Part shown: positions 35,068 through 43,650 of the stretch, in pieces
Numbering within the stretch: position 1 is the first letter of the stretch
Layout: each line of letters opens with the position of its first letter
Assembly: GCA_026002875.1 (NCBI GenBank)
Contig: BPGE01000001.1
Span: 4,588,001 to 4,652,000 of the forward strand
Direction: 5' to 3'
From: Bryobacteraceae bacterium
Lineage (GTDB): Bacteria; Acidobacteriota; Terriglobia; Bryobacterales; Bryobacteraceae
DNA length: 64,000 bases
Program-made: the position numbers and the translations under genes
Notes under the pieces: model-generated
Seen by the model: the letters and a program-made list of their open reading frames with translations, nothing else
What the model was told of the DNA's origin: nothing
Database searches by the model: none

Positions 35068-35891
35068 AGCGCCGCGCCAAGGCCGCCGCCGCACAGCAGG
35101 CTCCCCGGAAGCGGGTTCTCAAGACCCTCGACCGCGCCCTCTCCCGGCTCGGCTTCTGCTCCCGCACCGAAGCCGAAGGCTGGATCCGCTCCGGCCGCGT
35201 CCGCGTCAACGGCCGCCCGCAGACCGACCCCGAAACCTGGGTCGAGCTCGGCCGCGACCGCATCACCGTCGACGGCAAGCCCCTTTTTGAAGGCCGCAAA
35301 CGCTACCTGCTCCTCTACAAGCCCAAAGGCTACCTCACCACCTGGCGCGACCCGCAGGGCCGCCCCACCGTCTACGACCTGCTCGGAAACACGCGCGAAT
35401 GGATCTTCCCCGTCGGCCGCCTCGACCTCGACACCTCCGGCCTGCTGCTGATGACCAACGACAGCGAGTTCGCCGAACTCGTCGCCAACCCCGAGTTCCA
35501 CGTCCCCAAGACCTATCTCGTGAAAACCTCCACCGTGCTCGACGACCAGCAGCTGTCCGCCCTCCGTCACGGCGTGGAACTGAAAGACGGTCCCACACGT
35601 CCCGCCGAGGTCGTGCGCCTGCGCGACAGCGGCGGACGCACGTTTCTCGAAATCACGATCACCGAAGGCCGCAACCGCCAGGTCCGCCGCATGATTGAAG
35701 CCGTCGGCAGCCAGGTGCTGAAGCTTGTCCGCACCGCCATCGGCCCCGTCCGCATCGGGCGTCTCGAAATCGGCAAATGGCGCGAGCTCACCGCCGCCGA
35801 AGTCGGCGCCCTGATCCACTGCGCCCGCCGCGGCGCCAAACGCGCCGCCAAAGCCGCCTCACGCCGCCGCGAGCCGCCCCAGCCGGTCTGA
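35064..35891 (+). CDS. rluB: 23S rRNA pseudouridine synthase, RluB/RsuA family
   Basis: 275 residues from TTG 35064. The Lys/Arg-rich N-terminus is followed by an S4 RNA-binding domain (LDRALSRLGFCSRTEAEGWI, SGRVRVNG). The catalytic domain has VGRLDLDTSGLLLMTNDSEF, where the Asp of GRLDLDTSG is the catalytic residue. ITEGRNRQVRRMIEAVGSQV and LVRTAIGPVRIGRLEIGKWR are also diagnostic. It modifies ribosomal RNA. RluB or RluE/F specificity is not certain. Its 3' end overlaps the convergent O-antigen ligase-like gene by 33 nt. Confidence 0.92.
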   Translation: MKRRAKAAAAQQAPRKRVLKTLDRALSRLGFCSRTEAEGWIRSGRVRVNGRPQTDPETWVELGRDRITVDGKPLFEGRKRYLLLYKPKGYLTTWRDPQGRPTVYDLLGNTREWIFPVGRLDLDTSGLLLMTNDSEFAELVANPEFHVPKTYLVKTSTVLDDQQLSALRHGVELKDGPTRPAEVVRLRDSGGRTFLEITITEGRNRQVRRMIEAVGSQVLKLVRTAIGPVRIGRLEIGKWRELTAAEVGALIHCARRGAKRAAKAASRRREPPQPV

Positions 35892-37070
35892 CACCGCCGT
35901 CCAGCCCAGCGTCATCGCCAGCACTTCGCTGTCGCCCAGGTTGTATTCGAACAGCCCCGTCACCAGCACTGCCAGCAGCACCGCTGCCGCGCCGTGATGC
36001 ACCCAGCGCTGCTCCGCCGCGCACGTCCGCGCGCGCCTCCACGCCAGCATCATCTGCCAGACAAAGAACAGCACCGCCGCCAGCGCCGCCGGCACGCCGC
36101 GCTCCGCCGCCCAGTGCAGGTAAATGTTGTGCAGGTGCGCGTAGTAACCGGGCGGAGGCTCGGGCGGCAGGTCCGCCGGAATGTGCGCGCGGAAATGCGC
36201 GCCCACGCGCTCCGGCCCCACTCCGAACCACGGATGCTTCCGGATCATCTCCACCCCCGTGCGCCATGTGTAGATCCGGTGCAGGTTCGAATCGGTCACG
36301 CCATGCGGCTTCACGATCGACAGCGCCCGCTGCCGCACCTCCGCGGGCCCGGCCAGCACAATCAACGCCGCCGCCACGGGCAGCGCCGCCGCCGCCCGCC
36401 GCCTCCACTGCCACAGCAGATACAGCCCCCCGGCGAACGCCCCGATCCACACCCCCCGCGTCATCGCCAGCACCAGCGCCGCGGCCATCACCGCAAGGCA
36501 CGCCCACGCGAGCCGCCGCCGGCGCCCGCGCTCCGGCGCCCACAGCGCCAGTGCGCCGCCCGCCATCAGCGCGATCATCATCTGCCCGCTGAACGTCATC
36601 CAGTGGCTGTTGAACCCCGTGATGCGCGCTCCGATGTACGACACATAGAAATCCGCGCCCGCCTGCTGCGCCGCCATGTACTTCGCCACGAACTGCCCGC
36701 AGCCCCACAGCGCCGACGCCGCGCCTCCAGCCAGCCACCCCCACGCCAGCCAGCGCGCATGCTGCAGCCCGCTCACCGTCGACAGCACCGCGAACACGGC
36801 CAGCCATGCGTAGAACTTCCTCACCTGCGGCCAGCCCGCCCCAGGCGCATCGCTCAGCGCCAGCGCAGCCAGCGTCCACAGGAAGAACACCGCCAGCAGC
36901 GGCCAGCCCTGCGGCAGCCGCCACCGCACGCGCGCGATCAGCATGCACGCCAGCGCCGCGCCCAGCAGAATCTGCGATGCCGCAATCGAAACCGCCGCCG
37001 CCGCCGCCGCGCCCGCGGCGCACTTCAGGGCGCCGTCCTGCCAGAACTCGCGGTCTCCGAAAGCGGCCAT
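35859..37070 (-). CDS. O-antigen ligase/polymerase-like membrane protein (Wzy_C)
   Basis: 403 residues from ATG 37070, chosen because it precedes the first membrane helix; GTG 37088 is an alternative. About ten hydrophobic segments are visible, e.g. WPLLAVFFLWTLAALALS, ALMAGGALALW and HHGAAAVLLAVLVTGLFEYN. The Wzy_C domain is marked by YTWRTGVEMIRKHPWFGVGP and HNIYLHWAAERGVPAALAAV. Family members polymerise or ligate surface glycans at the periplasmic side of the inner membrane. The N-terminal helix contains an Ala run encoded by (CCG)6. The substrate is unknown. Confidence 0.85.
   Translation of the reverse strand: MAAFGDREFWQDGALKCAAGAAAAAAVSIAASQILLGAALACMLIARVRWRLPQGWPLLAVFFLWTLAALALSDAPGAGWPQVRKFYAWLAVFAVLSTVSGLQHARWLAWGWLAGGAASALWGCGQFVAKYMAAQQAGADFYVSYIGARITGFNSHWMTFSGQMMIALMAGGALALWAPERGRRRRLAWACLAVMAAALVLAMTRGVWIGAFAGGLYLLWQWRRRAAAALPVAAALIVLAGPAEVRQRALSIVKPHGVTDSNLHRIYTWRTGVEMIRKHPWFGVGPERVGAHFRAHIPADLPPEPPPGYYAHLHNIYLHWAAERGVPAALAAVLFFVWQMMLAWRRARTCAAEQRWVHHGAAAVLLAVLVTGLFEYNLGDSEVLAMTLGWTAVSDRLGRLAAA
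36992..37009. repeat. (CCG)6 trinucleotide repeat
   Basis: Six perfect CCG units, which encode an alanine run in the first membrane helix of the O-antigen ligase-like protein. Length changes by whole codons would keep the frame. Confidence 0.6.
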
Positions 37071-37110
37071 CTCCGGGGAGTATGCCACAATACGGACAGA
37101 GGGCCGCAAC

Positions 37111-37590
37111 GTGGAGATCCTGCTCCTCCGCCATGGCATCGCCGCCGATGCGCGTCCAGGCCAGCCCGACGCCGATCGCGCCCTCACCGGCGAGGGCAAA
37201 CAGAAACTGCGCGCCTTGTTGCGCCGCCTCCGCAAGGCAGGCGTCCGCCCCGCGCTGATTCTTTCCAGCCCTTACCTGCGCGCCCGCCAGACCGCTGAAA
37301 TCGCCCGCGAAATCCTCGCCCCCGATGCCATCATCGTTCCCGCCCGCGCCCTCACGCCCGGCGCCTCCCCTCAGGAGGCGTGGGACGAAATCCGGCTCTA
37401 CTCCAATCAGCCCTCCGTCCTCTGCGCCTCGCACGAGCCGCTCTGCAGCCAGCTTGCCGCCTTCCTCCTCGGCGCGCCGGAGCTCCACGTCGACTTCAAG
37501 AAGGGCGCGCTCATGCGCATCGACGTCGAAAGCCTCCCGCCCCGCCCGCGCGGCACGCTCAGGTGGCTGGTGAGCCCAAGGCTCGCCTGA
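37111..37590 (+). CDS. sixA: SixA-like histidine phosphatase
   Basis: 159 residues from GTG 37111 (VEILLLRHGIAADARPG); a longer frame upstream is antisense to the O-antigen ligase. The catalytic RHG is at residues 7-9, then DRALTGEGKQKLRALLRRLR, LILSSPYLRARQTAEI and CASHEPLCSQLAAFLLG, which holds the second His. E. coli SixA dephosphorylates His-phosphorylated carrier proteins. The 3' end overlaps cca by 32 nt on the opposite strand. Confidence 0.88.
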   Translation: MEILLLRHGIAADARPGQPDADRALTGEGKQKLRALLRRLRKAGVRPALILSSPYLRARQTAEIAREILAPDAIIVPARALTPGASPQEAWDEIRLYSNQPSVLCASHEPLCSQLAAFLLGAPELHVDFKKGALMRIDVESLPPRPRGTLRWLVSPRLA

Positions 37591-38884
37591 CGAACTCTTC
37601 CGCCTGCTCCCGCGTTGCGATCCGCCCCGCCAGCTGCTCTTCCTCGAGCGCCTTCAGCACCCGCGAAAATTCCGGTCCCGGCGCATACCCCATCCCGAGC
37701 AGATCGCGCCCGCGCAGCAGCGGCGCCGGATGCAGCGCCTCCGGCGGCAGCGATTCCAGCCGCTGCTTCACCTCCTCGTAGATCGCCATCGGCCTGCGGC
37801 TGGCCGCCAGGTCGATCCGGTACAGCTCCAGCAGCGTCTCAAACCCCGGCTGCCGCACAAACCGCTTGAAGGTCGCCTCCGACATCTTCTCTGCGTCCTT
37901 GAACCGCATGTGCTGCGCCACCAGCCACACGACGCGCTCCGTCAGCTCCTTCGGATACCGCAGCCGCTCCAGAATCCGACGCGCCAGCTCCGCCCCCGCT
38001 TTCTCGTGACCGCTGAACCGGATGCGGTCTTCAAACGTCTGCGTCAGAGGCTTGCCCGCATCGTGCAGCAGGCAGCCCCACGCCAGATCCAGCGGCGCCT
38101 GCCGCAGATGGCCCAGCATCAGCAGCGTGTGCGTCCAGACATCGCCCTCCGGATGATAGTCCGGCGGCTGCTCCACGCCCTTCATCCGCGCTGCTTCCGG
38201 CAGAATCTCCGCAAGCAGCCGCGTTTCATCCAGCAGCTCGAAGCCCCGCTTCGGATCCGCGCCCGTGAGAATCCGCGTCAGTTCATCGCGGATCCGCTCG
38301 GCTGAGATGCGCCCGATCGCCGGCGCCAGCTCCCGGATCGCTTCCAGCGTGCGCGGCTCGATCCCGAAGCCGAGCTCCGCGGCAAACCGCACCGCACGCA
38401 GCATCCGCAGGTGGTCTTCCGCGAAACGCTCGCGCGGCTCGCCGATCGCCCGGATCAGCCGCGCCTCCAGATCCGCGCGCCCGCCCACGTGATCGATGAC
38501 TTCGCCGGTGAAGGGATCCTCCAGCAGCGCGTTGATCGTGAAGTCGCGCCGCCGCAGGTCCGCGCGCACGTCTTTCTCGAAACGCACCTTGTCCGGGTGC
38601 CGCCCGTCCCGGTAGCTCGACTCGCTCCGGTAGGTGGCCACCTGCACCTCCGCGCCATCGCGCCTCACCAGGACCACCCCGAAATGCGCGCCCACCTGCA
38701 GCGCCTCGGGGAACAGCCGCCGCAGCTCGCACGGCGTCGCATCGGTGGTCAGATCGCGGTCGTGCACCGGGCGCCCCAGCAGCCGGTCCCGCACGCAGCC
38801 GCCCACCAGATACGCCTCATGGCCCGCTTCGCGGAGCTTCGCCGCCACCTCGCGAGCCAGTTGCGCTCCCCGATCGTCGTCCAT
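37559..38884 (-). CDS. cca: CCA tRNA nucleotidyltransferase with HD domain
   Basis: Adds or repairs the CCA end of tRNA. 441 residues from ATG 38884. Class II signature YLVGGCVRDRLLGRPVHDRD, where GG..RD and the metal-binding DRD are intact, followed by DFTINALLEDPFTGEVIDHV and EDHLRMLRAVRFAAELGFGI. A C-terminal HD phosphohydrolase domain has WTHTLLMLGHLRQAP and LLHDAGKPLTQTF. The start has no SD, but TACGAT lies 6 nt upstream. The frame is open much further upstream, but that part is antisense to other genes. Confidence 0.93.
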   Translation of the reverse strand: MDDDRGAQLAREVAAKLREAGHEAYLVGGCVRDRLLGRPVHDRDLTTDATPCELRRLFPEALQVGAHFGVVLVRRDGAEVQVATYRSESSYRDGRHPDKVRFEKDVRADLRRRDFTINALLEDPFTGEVIDHVGGRADLEARLIRAIGEPRERFAEDHLRMLRAVRFAAELGFGIEPRTLEAIRELAPAIGRISAERIRDELTRILTGADPKRGFELLDETRLLAEILPEAARMKGVEQPPDYHPEGDVWTHTLLMLGHLRQAPLDLAWGCLLHDAGKPLTQTFEDRIRFSGHEKAGAELARRILERLRYPKELTERVVWLVAQHMRFKDAEKMSEATFKRFVRQPGFETLLELYRIDLAASRRPMAIYEEVKQRLESLPPEALHPAPLLRGRDLLGMGYAPGPEFSRVLKALEEEQLAGRIATREQAEEFVRRALGSPAT

Positions 38885-38890
38885 GTCTTG

Positions 38891-38896
38891 ATCGTA
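38891..38896 (-). promoter_or_regulatory. -10 box TACGAT before cca
   Basis: On the minus strand TACGAT ends 6 nt before the ATG, with no SD between. A leaderless transcript is suggested; no strong -35 is seen. Confidence 0.35.
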
Positions 38897-39089
38897 GGAG
38901 AAAAGGGCCCGCCGCCAGATGCGCCTCAAAAGAACGCCGGCCACCGTAATCCCCGGGCGGGCCTGGGCCGTCTGGGAGGAAGATGGGGCCCGCTGGAGAT
39001 TGAGGAGCTGTCCCGGGCGGAACGGCGCCGGGCGCGGGGAAAGGGCTTCTCCCAGTACTTCCATCCGGCTCGATCGGGCAATTGCCTTG

Positions 39090-39118
39090 TTGGCAAGGTG
39101 CGATTGCCGGTGTAGATT
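39090..39118 (+). promoter_or_regulatory. promoter of the DUF1549-DUF1501 pair
   Basis: TTGGCA (39090-39095), 17-nt spacer, TAGATT (39113-39118): near-consensus sigma-70 elements. The predicted start near 39125 lies downstream of an ATG at 39119 and supports ATG 39143 as the true start codon. The -35 overlaps a small inverted repeat (CCTTGTTGGCAAGG). Confidence 0.65.
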
Positions 39119-39142
39119 ATGAAAGAACGGGGAGGGCTGAGG

Positions 39143-41062
39143 ATGCGTTTGCTCAAATCCTTCGTTATCTCGGGCTGTCTTGCAGCCTTGGGGTGGGGGG
39201 TGGCTGCGGCCCAGGAAGCGGCGCCGGAAGATGTGGCGGGTTCCGGCCAGAACTGCACCTGGATCGCCGCGCCCGAGGAAGTGCAGCAGCGCGGCCACCG
39301 TGCGCGGCGCGAGGCTTACGAGAGAGTCCTCGAGTTTGCCAAAGCGCGGCCCCATGCCCGCGCCGCCGCATCGGTTTCCGCCTCCGAACTCCCGCGGCGC
39401 AACTTCATCGACGACGAGATCTTCTCGCGCCTGGAAGCCGAAGGCGTGCCCGCCGCGCCGCTGTCTTCCGACGAAGAATTCCTCCGCCGCGTCTCGCTCG
39501 ACCTCACTGGCCGCATCCCCTCGGCGGACGAGATCCGCTCCTTCCTCGCTGATCCGGATCCGGAGAAGCGGGACAAGGTGATCGATCGTCTGCTCTCCAG
39601 CGACGCGTTTCTCGACAAATGGGCGCTCTGGCTCGGCGACATCCTCCAGAACGCCGCCTTCGCCCAGAATCGCAGCCAGCAGATCAACGGCCGCAACGCC
39701 CTCTACAAATGGATCCGCAACGCTCTGATCGAAGACAAAAGCTGGCGCGACATCGCCGTCGAGATGCTCACCGTCAACGGCAACAATTACGACGCCGCTA
39801 CGGCGGGAACCAACTTCATCATCCGCGGCTTCGCGCCCATGGGCCCCGCTCAGGACACTTACGATCTGCTGCTGGTGAAAACGGCCTCGACCTTCCTCGG
39901 CATGGGGCACTACGACTGCCTGCTCTGCCACAACGGCAAGTATCACCTCGACACGCTCTCAGCCTGGGGCGCCAAAGTCACGCGCACCGAGGCGCAGCAG
40001 ATGGCCGCGCATTTCTCGCGAATCACCATGACCGGGCGCCGCGTCGCCGAGACGGATTACTATTACAACTCCTTCGATGTCGGCGAGCGGGCCGCGGGCT
40101 TTTACGTCCTCAATACCAATGCAGGCAACCGCCCCAACCGCGCGCCGGCGATGATCGGCACGCAGCTGGTGACGAACCTCGCCCCCGTCTACCGCGACGG
40201 CACGCCCGCCTCCGGCAACTGGCGCGAGTCCTTCGTGCGCTCGATGATCGCCGACCCCATGTTCGCCCGCAATTACGCCAACCGGCTGTGGAAGGAGATG
40301 TTCGGGCTCGCTCTCGCCGAGCCTGTCGACGGTCTCGACCCTGACCGCCTCGACCCGCGCCAGCAGCCGCCCGAGGGCTGGAGCTACCAGGCTTCGCATC
40401 CCTGGCTCCTCGAGAGGCTTGCCGAATACGCCCGCGCCACCGATTTCCATCTCCGCGACATCCTGCGCCTGATGGCGCAGAGCACCGCCTATCAGTTGAG
40501 CTCGCGCTACAGCGGGGAATGGGACATGACCAAAGCCTCGCTGTTCGCACGCCGCATCCCGCGCCGCCTTCACGCCGAAGAGATCCACGACGCCATCGTC
40601 AAGGCCACGCAGCTGCCCCAGCCCTACACGGTCCAGGGTTTCGACGAGCCCTTCCTCTGGGCCGCCCGGTTGCCTGACACGAGCGAACCGCGCAGCAACG
40701 GAACCGCGCAGGCGTTCCTCAACGCCTTCAACCGCGGCAACCGGGATACGCTCCAGCGCAACCAGGACGGCTCCATCCTCATGTGGCTTACCCTGATGAA
40801 CTCGACGTTCACCACCAACCGCACCCGCGCCACGGGCAATGCCGCCTCGCCCTATCTGGCCGGTCTTCTCCAGCGCGCCTCCAACGAACAGATCGTCGAG
40901 GATATGTTTTTGACTTTCCTGTCCCGCCGGCCCACGGAATATGAGCGCGGCGTGGCCCTGAAGGCGCTCTCCCGCGCCACGACTGCGGCGGCCAGAGCCA
41001 CGGCTGTCGAGGACCTGGCCTGGGCGCTCATCAACAAGATCGATTTCCTGTTCAGCTACTGA
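39143..41062 (+). CDS. secreted DUF1549/DUF1553 protein with a CxxCH motif
   Basis: 639 residues from ATG 39143, with GGGGAGG upstream. Signal peptide LLKSFVISGCLAALGWGVAA. N-terminal DUF1549: FLRRVSLDLTGRIPSADEIR and FLDKWALWLGDIL. A haem-type motif CLLCH lies at residues 259-263. C-terminal DUF1553: FVRSMIADPMFARNYANRLW, LAEYARATDFHLRDILRLMA and SRYSGEWDMTKASLFARRIP followed by RRLHAEEIHDAI. Such proteins are abundant in Planctomycetota and Solibacter relatives. They usually occur with DUF1501 partners, as here, 15 nt downstream. The molecular function is not established; a c-type cytochrome role is possible from the motif. Confidence 0.85.
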   Translation: MRLLKSFVISGCLAALGWGVAAAQEAAPEDVAGSGQNCTWIAAPEEVQQRGHRARREAYERVLEFAKARPHARAAASVSASELPRRNFIDDEIFSRLEAEGVPAAPLSSDEEFLRRVSLDLTGRIPSADEIRSFLADPDPEKRDKVIDRLLSSDAFLDKWALWLGDILQNAAFAQNRSQQINGRNALYKWIRNALIEDKSWRDIAVEMLTVNGNNYDAATAGTNFIIRGFAPMGPAQDTYDLLLVKTASTFLGMGHYDCLLCHNGKYHLDTLSAWGAKVTRTEAQQMAAHFSRITMTGRRVAETDYYYNSFDVGERAAGFYVLNTNAGNRPNRAPAMIGTQLVTNLAPVYRDGTPASGNWRESFVRSMIADPMFARNYANRLWKEMFGLALAEPVDGLDPDRLDPRQQPPEGWSYQASHPWLLERLAEYARATDFHLRDILRLMAQSTAYQLSSRYSGEWDMTKASLFARRIPRRLHAEEIHDAIVKATQLPQPYTVQGFDEPFLWAARLPDTSEPRSNGTAQAFLNAFNRGNRDTLQRNQDGSILMWLTLMNSTFTTNRTRATGNAASPYLAGLLQRASNEQIVEDMFLTFLSRRPTEYERGVALKALSRATTAAARATAVEDLAWALINKIDFLFSY

Positions 41063-41077
41063 GGGGAGGCCCGAGCG

Positions 41078-42430
41078 ATGAAACCGCAGACGCCCTTCGT
41101 TCCCTTCTGGCGCCGTCCGGCTCTGGACCGGCGCGTGTTCTTCCGCCACCTCGGCTCGGCCGTAGCCGGCAGCTTCTTCCTCCCCGGCCGCAGTCTCGAA
41201 ACGGTCGCCCGCGCCAACGCCGACGTCAAGGGCACGGCCCGCTGGGTCATCTTCGTCAACATGGCTGGCGCGCCCAGCCACGTCGACACCTTCGACCTGA
41301 AGGAAGGCCCGTGGACCCTGCGCGAGATGGAGCCCACCTCCTACAACGGCATCCGCTGGCCCCGCGGGCTCCTCCCCAAACTGGCCGAGCACATGGACTC
41401 CATCGCCCTGCTGCGCAGCGTGCGCACGCATGCCGTCGTGCACGGCCTCATGCAGACGTGGATCCAGATCGGCCGCAACCCGCTTTCGGGGCTTTCCAAA
41501 ATCGCCCCCCACATCGGCAGCGTCGTCGCGCGCGAACTCGGCAACCCCAAAGCCGTCCTGCCCCCGTTCATCTCCCTCAACTCCGGCGGCGGGCCCAACC
41601 GCGGCTATCTCGAGCCGTGGACCGAACCCTTCTACATCACGCCCGGCGGCCGCGGGCTGCCGAACTCAACATCCCCTCTCGGCGCCGCAGGTTTCGACCG
41701 CCGCTATGGCCTCCTGCTCGAACTCGACGCCGAAACGCGCGCCATGGAAGAAATCGGTCCCGTCGTCGGAGAGTACGAACAGTTCAACCTCACCGCCCGC
41801 ACGCTGATGTACAACGACGACGTCACCCGCGTCTTCACGTTCTCCAGCGATGAAACCGCCCGCTACGGCAACACCGCCATCGGCCGCGCCTGCCTCGCCG
41901 CGCGCAATCTCGTCCGCACGGACATGGGCGCCCGCTTCATTCAGATCAATCAGGGCGGCTGGGACAACCATTCAGGCATCTACACGGGCGCCCTCAATCC
42001 GGCCAACGCCAACAGCCTCGCCCGGCAGTTCGATCTGGCCCTCGGCGAGCTGATCTCGGATCTCAAGGCCAGCGGCCACCTCGACCGCACCCTGATCGTC
42101 TGCATGGGCGAGTTCGGCCGCACCGTCGGTCCGCTCAACAGCCAGAACGGCCGCGATCACTTCCAGCAGCAGGCCGTGCTCATGGCCGGCGGCGGCGTCA
42201 AAGGCGGCACGGTCATCGGCAGGACCAATGACACGGGCGCCTTCACCATCGACCCCGGCTGGTCTCAGAAGCGCGACATCCGCCCCGAAGACATCGAAGC
42301 CACCCTCTACTCCGCCCTCGGCATCGACTACACGAAGGTCTATCACGACGATCCGCTGGGCCGCGGCTTCTATCTGGTGCCCGCGAATCAGTCGGAAGAA
42401 TACGCCCCCGTCCACGAACTGTGGGGCTGA
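41078..42430 (+). CDS. DUF1501 protein (alkaline-phosphatase-fold, exported)
   Basis: 450 residues. The N-terminus (LDRRVFFRHLGSAVAGSFFL) resembles a Tat signal. DUF1501 core: WVIFVNMAGAPSHVDTFDLK, SIALLRSVRTHAVVHGLMQT, FIQINQGGWDNHSGIYTGAL, TLIVCMGEFGRTVGPLNSQN and GRDHFQQQAVLMAGGGVKGG. The Asp/His residues at these blocks match metal sites of the sulfatase/phosphatase superfamily, but no substrate is known. It partners the DUF1549 protein in one operon. Confidence 0.87.
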   Translation: MKPQTPFVPFWRRPALDRRVFFRHLGSAVAGSFFLPGRSLETVARANADVKGTARWVIFVNMAGAPSHVDTFDLKEGPWTLREMEPTSYNGIRWPRGLLPKLAEHMDSIALLRSVRTHAVVHGLMQTWIQIGRNPLSGLSKIAPHIGSVVARELGNPKAVLPPFISLNSGGGPNRGYLEPWTEPFYITPGGRGLPNSTSPLGAAGFDRRYGLLLELDAETRAMEEIGPVVGEYEQFNLTARTLMYNDDVTRVFTFSSDETARYGNTAIGRACLAARNLVRTDMGARFIQINQGGWDNHSGIYTGALNPANANSLARQFDLALGELISDLKASGHLDRTLIVCMGEFGRTVGPLNSQNGRDHFQQQAVLMAGGGVKGGTVIGRTNDTGAFTIDPGWSQKRDIRPEDIEATLYSALGIDYTKVYHDDPLGRGFYLVPANQSEEYAPVHELWG

Positions 42431-42464
42431 TCCGTTCAGGCGCCGCCGGCTGAAGGCGATGGCG

Positions 42465-42541
42465 TGGTGGGCGGTGCAGGGTTCGAACCTGCGGCCTCGT
42501 GCTTGTAAGGCACGCGCTCTGACCAGCTGAGCTAACCGCCC
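42465..42541 (-). tRNA. tRNA-Val (anticodon UAC)
   Basis: The complete cloverleaf can be drawn on the minus strand. The acceptor GGGCGGT pairs with ACCGCCC; D-arm GCTC/GAGC; anticodon stem CGTGC/GCACG with loop CTTACAA (anticodon TAC); T-arm GCAGG-TTCGAAC-CCTGC. The discriminator is A and CCA is encoded. 77 nt including CCA. Confidence 0.95.
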
Positions 42542-42571
42542 TCAGCTTTGAGTGTACCCCGCCCGCCGCAA

Positions 42572-43597
42572 TCAGTTGCCCACAAACCGCGAGTACAGGC
42601 TCCGCGCCACGCCGGGGTCCTGCGTGCCTTTGATGATGGCCCGCCCGTCGGGAAAAATCGTCATCTCGTGCGGCGGAATCACGAAGCGCAGCGCGAATCC
42701 GTTATGCCGCACCTCTCCCAGCGGCGCCAGCCGCCGCGCCAGCTCTTCCAGATCCACCGGCCGCTTCCGGTCGTGGATCTGCACCGCGTTCCGCCCGCAC
42801 AGGCTCACCGGGACCCGGGCTGCGCCATGAAGAAAGCGGCACGTCCGCTGTCCGCAGGCGGGGCATTGCGGGTCGCGCTCCGGCATCTCCACCTGCCGCA
42901 CCGTTCCCGCCCACGCATCGAACATCGTGATCTTCCGCTCCGGCTCGCGCCCGCACAGGATCTGCAGAGCCAGCGAAACCTGCCACGACGCCACCAGCGA
43001 CGTGATCGTGTTCAGCACGCCCGCCGTCTCGCACGTCGGCTGCGGTCCCTGCGGCGGCTCCGGAAAGACGCACTCGAAACAGGCGCCGCTTCCGGGCGTC
43101 ACCGGCATCGCCACCCCGTACGATCCCACCGCGCCTCCGTACACCCACGGCACGCCATGCTCCACGCAGTAATCATTCAGAAGGAACCGCGTCTCGAAGT
43201 TGTCCGTGCCATCCAGCACCACGGCCGCGCCTTCCAGCAATTCACCGATGTTGTCCGGCGTCAGATCGGCAACGTGGGCTTCCACCTGCGTCCCGCTGTT
43301 GATGCGCCCGAGCGCGCGCGCCGCCGCCGCCGCTTTCGGCAGGGCGTCCCGCGCGTCGCTCTCCTCGTACAGCCACTGCCGCTGCAGGTTGCTCCACTCG
43401 ACAAAATCACGGTCGATCAGGATCAGCCTTCCCACGCCCGCACGCGCCAGAGCCCCCGCGTGGAACGACCCCAGCGCGCCGCAGCCCACCACCGCCGCAG
43501 TCGCCTCTCCCAGGCGCCGCTGGCCCTCTTCGCCGATCCCCGCAAACAGAATCTGGCGGCTGTACCGCTCGCGCCACGCGTCGTTCATCCCAGTCAT
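42572..43597 (-). CDS. ThiF/MoeB-type adenylyltransferase (E1-like)
   Basis: 341 residues. ATP-binding loop AAVVGCGALGSFHAGALARA, LILIDRDFVEWSNLQRQWLY (Asp and Arg of the adenylation site), VVLDGTDNFETRFLLNDYCV and Zn-site cysteines in CPACGQRTC. CETAGVLNT supplies a conserved-position cysteine. Family members adenylate the C-terminal glycine of ubiquitin-like sulfur carriers for molybdopterin or thiamine. The C-terminal 80 residues (VSLCGRNAVQIHDRKRPVDL) look like an extra ThiS/MoaD-contacting domain. It is divergent from the Omp85 gene; no sulfur-carrier gene lies beside it. Confidence 0.88.
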   Translation of the reverse strand: MTGMNDAWRERYSRQILFAGIGEEGQRRLGEATAAVVGCGALGSFHAGALARAGVGRLILIDRDFVEWSNLQRQWLYEESDARDALPKAAAAARALGRINSGTQVEAHVADLTPDNIGELLEGAAVVLDGTDNFETRFLLNDYCVEHGVPWVYGGAVGSYGVAMPVTPGSGACFECVFPEPPQGPQPTCETAGVLNTITSLVASWQVSLALQILCGREPERKITMFDAWAGTVRQVEMPERDPQCPACGQRTCRFLHGAARVPVSLCGRNAVQIHDRKRPVDLEELARRLAPLGEVRHNGFALRFVIPPHEMTIFPDGRAIIKGTQDPGVARSLYSRFVGN

Positions 43598-43636
43598 GAT
43601 GGTAGCAGCAGGTTCGGCGCGCCGCGTCCCGCACGG

Positions 43637-43642
43637 TAAGAT
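43637..43642 (+). promoter_or_regulatory. -10 box TAAGAT before the Omp85 gene
   Basis: TAAGAT ends 8 nt before GTG 43651; no SD is present, so a nearly leaderless mRNA is suggested. Confidence 0.35.
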
Positions 43643-43650
43643 GACAGACA

